This document shows, piece after piece, positions 6,708-8,900 of a stretch of 8,900 nt of DNA. The notes beneath the pieces were generated by a model that saw only the letters and a list, made by a program, of their open reading frames with translations, was not told the DNA's origin and ran no database searches. The position numbers were made by a program, and so were the translations under genes. The first letter of the stretch is position 1. Every line of letters begins with the position of its first letter. The stretch is taken from assembly GCA_005880755.1 (NCBI GenBank), contig VBGV01000097.1:1-8900 (forward strand), in the 5' to 3' direction. The stretch is from Chloroflexota bacterium. Its GTDB lineage: Bacteria; Chloroflexota; Dormibacteria; Dormibacterales; Dormibacteraceae.

Positions 6708-6736
6708 ACCGTAACAGCGCATTCGGAGGGTGTCAA
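6708..6736 (-). promoter_or_regulatory. Strong promoter of the sedolisin gene
   Basis: On the minus strand a perfect -35 box TTGACA (6736-6731) is separated by 17 bases from a -10 box TACGGT (6713-6708). Expected start of transcription is near 6701, giving a leader of about 30 bases with the Shine-Dalgarno GGGAGGGG. An 8-base palindrome CGTGCACG (6700-6707) covers the expected start point and could be an operator. This is the best promoter in the window. Confidence 0.8.
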
Positions 6737-6813
6737 CGGACTCGATCTCGTGCCCGGCGAGGGACTTCCGACCAGATCCGGCGGTACCTTGCGACGCCTT
6801 GCGAGGCTACAGC

Positions 6814-6958
6814 GCGCACCGATGGCTTAGGTATTTCCGGCTGCATTCGAACGGACCGGCATCAACGGATTCGGCACTTTGCAAATAGCGCACCGGTGGC
6901 GCAAAAGGCGCGGAATGCGACGATCGCAAACGCATCGGTGGCGCAAAAGACGCGGAAT
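6814..6958. repeat. Three copies of a 13-base motif, two inside a longer imperfect direct repeat
   Basis: GCGCACCGATGGC (6814-6826), GCGCACCGGTGGC (6888-6900) and ACGCATCGGTGGC (6930-6942) are near-identical. The last two belong to a longer repeat: 6881-6916 and 6926-6958 align with two substitutions and a 3-base indel, both running on through CGCAAAAG(G/A)CGCGGAAT. The copies lie in the non-coding stretch between the sedolisin promoter and the tRNA gene. Apart from this repeat and the promoter I see nothing in 6672-6976; no open frame there looks protein-like. Possible roles are protein binding sites or a decayed local duplication. Confidence 0.6.
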
Positions 6959-6976
6959 AACGTTCGACAAAAAAAG

Positions 6977-7049
6977 TGCCCCGCGAGGGATTCGAACCCC
7001 CGACCCTCTGTTTAGAAGACAGATGCTCTATCCACTGAGCTAGCGGGGC
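6977..7049 (-). tRNA. tRNA-Arg (anticodon UCU)
   Basis: A complete 73-base tRNA cloverleaf on the minus strand: acceptor stem GCCCCGC/GCGGGGC with discriminator A, D-arm GCTC-AGTGGATA-GAGC, anticodon stem TCTGT/ACAGA around loop CTTCTAA (anticodon TCT), a 5-base variable loop, and T-arm GGGGG-TTCGAAT-CCCTC with one G-U pair. It decodes AGA, a rare codon in such GC-rich DNA. CCA is not encoded; the base after the discriminator is followed by seven Ts (6975-6969), which may end transcription. No integration-site duplication of its 3' end was seen nearby. Confidence 0.97.
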
Positions 7050-7065
7050 GACACGCGCTTTCGGG

Positions 7066-7071
7066 AGAATA
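7066..7071 (-). promoter_or_regulatory. Candidate -10 box (TATTCT) of tRNA-Arg
   Basis: On the minus strand TATTCT lies about 16 bases before the tRNA 5' end, giving an expected leader of about 10 bases. Any -35 element would lie inside the start of the divergent carboxypeptidase gene (around 7088-7094, GTGTTA-like, weak). The -10 box therefore sits next to that gene's Shine-Dalgarno, and the two transcription units would share control DNA. Confidence 0.4.
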
Positions 7072-7083
7072 CCCGGAGGGGTC

Positions 7084-8613
7084 GTGGCTAACACTAGCGA
7101 GAAGCTGCAGGAGCTCAAAGCCGTCCTGGCCGAGGTCACCGACCTCAACCGGGCCGCGCTGCTGCTCGAGTGGGACCAGGAAACGTACATGCCGCGCGGC
7201 GGCGTCGAGTCACGGGCCGAGCAGCTTTCGACCCTGCTCCGCCTGGCCCATGTTCGTTTCACCTCGGACGAGGTCGGCCGGCTGCTGGGCGAGCTCGAAG
7301 ACGAGCTCGGCGGCCGGTCGTTCGACTCCGACGAAGCCAGCCTCGTCCGGGTCACGCGCCGCGACTACGACCAGGCACGCAAGCTTCCGCCCGACCTCGT
7401 GGCGGAGGTCGCACGCGCCGGTCCCACCGCCAGGCCCGTCTGGGAGAGGGCGCGCCACGACGAGAACTTCGGCCTGTTCGCGCCATATCTCGAAAAGAAC
7501 GTCGAGCTCAACCGCCGGATCGCCGACGCCATCGGTTATCAGGACCGCCCTTACGACGCCTTGCTCGACCGCACCGAGCCCGGCATGACGACGGACCAGC
7601 TGGAGGCGATCTTCGCCGAGCTCAAAATGGCGATCGTGCCGTTGGTGGCGGACATCGCACGACACGCCGACACGGTGGACGACAAAGTCCTATACCGCGC
7701 CTTCGACCCCGACCTGCAGATCTCCTACGCGCTCGAAGTCGTCAAACGGCTCGGCTATGACATCGAGCGCGGGCGCCAGGACCTCTCGACTCATCCATTC
7801 GAGACGTCGATCGGTCCGGGGGACGTCCGCATCACGACACGCGTCTCGCGCGACTTTTTCAACGAGTGCTTTTTCGGACTGGTCCACGAGGCCGGCCACG
7901 CCATGTACAACCAGGGCATCGCCCACGAGATCGACCGCACGCCCCTGTGGGACGGCGCGTCTCCCGGCGTCCACGAGTCACAGTCGCGCCTGTGGGAGAA
8001 CCTCGTCGGCCGGGGCCTGCCGTTCTGGCGCCACTTCTACCCCAGCCTGACCGCGGTCTTTCCAGAACCGCTGCGCGGTGTGGACGCGGAGAGTTTCTAC
8101 CGGGCGGTCAACCGCGCCTATCCATCTTTCATCCGGGTCGAGGCGGATGAGGTCACGTACAACATGCACATCCTCCTGCGATTCGAGCTCGAGAACGAGC
8201 TGCTCGAAGGCACGCTGAAGGTCAAAGACCTGCCCGAGGCCTGGAACGCGCGGTTCAAGTCCTACCTCGGACTCAACGTCCCCAATGACCGCGAAGGTGC
8301 GCTGCAGGACATCCACTGGTCGTACGTGAGCTTCGGGATCTTCCCCGGCTACACGATCGGCAACCTGATCGGCGCGCAGCTGATGGAGAAGATGCGCGTC
8401 GACATCCCGGATCTGGACGCGCAGGTCGAGAAAGGCCAGTTCGCGCCGGTTCTTGGATGGCTTCGCAAGAGCGTGCACCGGCACGGCCGCAAATTCACGC
8501 CCAACGAGCTGATGGAGCGGGCGACCGGCAAGCCGCTGACCGCCGCGCCGTGGATCAGCTACGTGCAGCGAAAGTACGGCGCCCTTTACGGGCTGGAGGC
8601 CGCGCGCCGCTGA
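7084..8613 (+). CDS. M32 family metallocarboxypeptidase (thermostable carboxypeptidase 1 / TaqCP type)
   Basis: A 509-residue cytosolic zinc carboxypeptidase of family M32, full family length. The metal site is complete: H268-E269-A-G-H272 (HExxH), with E298 in GVHESQSRLWEN as third ligand and E269 as general base. Other family signatures are HPFETSIGPGDVRITTR (237-253), IRVEADEVTYN (350-360), and HWSYVSFGIFPGYTIGN (411-427). It removes C-terminal residues of broad type from peptides, so a role in peptide turnover is likely. The start is GTG at 7084, supported by GGAGGGG at 7075-7081; there is no ATG start near it in frame. The gene runs divergently from tRNA-Arg with 34 bases between them, so its own promoter must reach into the tRNA gene. 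No signal peptide. Confidence 0.96.
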   Translation: MANTSEKLQELKAVLAEVTDLNRAALLLEWDQETYMPRGGVESRAEQLSTLLRLAHVRFTSDEVGRLLGELEDELGGRSFDSDEASLVRVTRRDYDQARKLPPDLVAEVARAGPTARPVWERARHDENFGLFAPYLEKNVELNRRIADAIGYQDRPYDALLDRTEPGMTTDQLEAIFAELKMAIVPLVADIARHADTVDDKVLYRAFDPDLQISYALEVVKRLGYDIERGRQDLSTHPFETSIGPGDVRITTRVSRDFFNECFFGLVHEAGHAMYNQGIAHEIDRTPLWDGASPGVHESQSRLWENLVGRGLPFWRHFYPSLTAVFPEPLRGVDAESFYRAVNRAYPSFIRVEADEVTYNMHILLRFELENELLEGTLKVKDLPEAWNARFKSYLGLNVPNDREGALQDIHWSYVSFGIFPGYTIGNLIGAQLMEKMRVDIPDLDAQVEKGQFAPVLGWLRKSVHRHGRKFTPNELMERATGKPLTAAPWISYVQRKYGALYGLEAARR

Positions 8614-8660
8614 GGCGAGGCCGAAAACCCTCGGCGAGAGATTCGGCGATCCAGGTGGCT

Positions 8661-8744
8661 GAGATTCGGGTGAAGCGCCGAGCAGCGCAGCGAGCGCATC
8701 CGTTGATGCGTGAGCGAGCAGCGCAGAAGCTGAACCCGAAGATC
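8661..8744. repeat. 84-base inverted-repeat element with internal stem-loop and direct repeats
   Basis: The outer arms GAGATTCGGGTGAAGC (8661-8676) and GCTGAACCCGAAGATC (8729-8744) are complementary at 12 of 16 positions. At the centre CGCATC-CGTT-GATGCG (8695-8710) is a perfect 6-bp stem with a tetraloop. CGAGCAGCGCAG occurs twice (8679-8690 and 8715-8726), once in each half. It lies between two convergent genes, as REP-, MITE- or terminator-like elements often do. It has no coding capacity. A second direct repeat, CCGAAGATC, links its right end (8736-8744) to 8758-8766, and a T6 run follows at 8777-8782. Confidence 0.55.
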
Positions 8745-8792
8745 GGCCGCATGGGCGCCGAAGATCCGCGGAGGGCTTTTTTGGCCGCGCCT

Positions 8793-8900
8793 CTAGCCGA
8801 AGTCGACCGGCGCCAGCGCCTCTCGCTTGACTTCGAGCCGGAACAGGTCCGGCCGCCCGTAATGGCCCGCCACGTCCAGCGTCCGCTTCGCGGCCGAGGA
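8793..8900 (-). CDS. C-terminal end of a nitrilase / carbon-nitrogen hydrolase-like protein (partial)
   Basis: An open frame enters from the right edge and ends at TAG (8795-8793), giving 35 residues of a larger protein. The visible part, KRTLDVAGHYGRPDLFRLEV and the tail ending VDFG, resembles the GHYxRPDvf-L segment found at the C-terminus of nitrilases and related carbon-nitrogen hydrolases. The catalytic Glu-Lys-Cys lies outside the window, so the activity cannot be checked. It converges with the carboxypeptidase gene. The family call rests on one short motif from memory; that the frame is coding is more certain than its identity. Confidence 0.55.
   Translation of the reverse strand, partial: SSAAKRTLDVAGHYGRPDLFRLEVKREALAPVDFG

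Noticed and set aside
6881..6958. Possible CRISPR or tandem repeat array
   Set aside because: Only two long units, of unequal length with an indel and a 9-base gap, and no cas genes; kept as a simple repeat.
6977..7049. tRNA-Arg as an integration site of a mobile island
   Set aside because: No integrase, no duplicated tRNA 3' end, and neighbours look like chromosomal housekeeping or accessory genes.
8620..8635. Hairpin GCCGA-AAACCC-TCGGC just after the carboxypeptidase stop
   Set aside because: Short stem with no U-tract after it, and an alternative pairing (CGAGG/CCTCG) is equally good; likely chance in GC-rich DNA.
8743..8782. Rho-independent terminator for the carboxypeptidase gene (TCGGC-N9-GCCGA near a T6 run)
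   Set aside because: The 5-bp stem ends 15 bases before the T-run and no strong hairpin abuts the T-run; too weak to list as a terminator.

Overview
The window is GC-rich, densely packed bacterial DNA. An F420-dependent nitroreductase-family protein, a short secreted sedolisin, an Nramp-like transporter missing the usual metal motif, a leaderless-looking start and TANNNT -10 boxes together suggest a soil bacterium from Actinomycetota, Chloroflexota or Dormibacterota. No rRNA or marker gene settles the phylum. There is no integrase, transposase or CRISPR array, so it reads as ordinary chromosome.

Left part (74-3678, all minus strand): a tightly coupled three-gene metal transport operon. In order of transcription it encodes (i) a six-helix CDF/TMEM163-like cation transporter without a cytosolic domain, (ii) a soluble protein made of PRC-barrel, MgtE N-domain and two CBS domains but no MgtE channel, and (iii) an Nramp-superfamily transporter whose TM1 and TM6 metal-site motifs are altered. 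Genes i and ii overlap by 8 bases, and ii and iii are 7 bases apart. The best reading is that the MgtE-type Mg2+-sensing module has been separated from its channel and serves the Nramp-like transporter. This is the most interesting system in the window. A short divergent intergenic region with a CTGGTG-N15-CACCAG inverted repeat separates the operon from the next gene. Positions 1-73, downstream of the operon, show nothing convincing.

Middle part (3740-6671): a plus-strand HEAT-repeat protein with a Lys/Ala/Pro-rich basic tail converges on, and overlaps by 44 bases, a minus-strand F420-dependent nitroreductase-family (DDN) gene that looks leaderless. Upstream of that, also on the minus strand, are an unrecognised 83-residue protein and a secreted S53 sedolisin with a near-consensus promoter (TTGACA, 17 bp, TACGGT) and a strong Shine-Dalgarno site.

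Right part (6672-8900): a 305-base non-coding stretch holds the sedolisin promoter and three copies of a 13-base motif, two of them inside a longer imperfect repeat. Then come a minus-strand tRNA-Arg(UCU), a divergent M32 carboxypeptidase 34 bases away, a 179-base convergent intergenic region with an 84-base inverted-repeat element, and the last 35 codons of a minus-strand gene that resembles the C-terminus of a nitrilase/carbon-nitrogen hydrolase.
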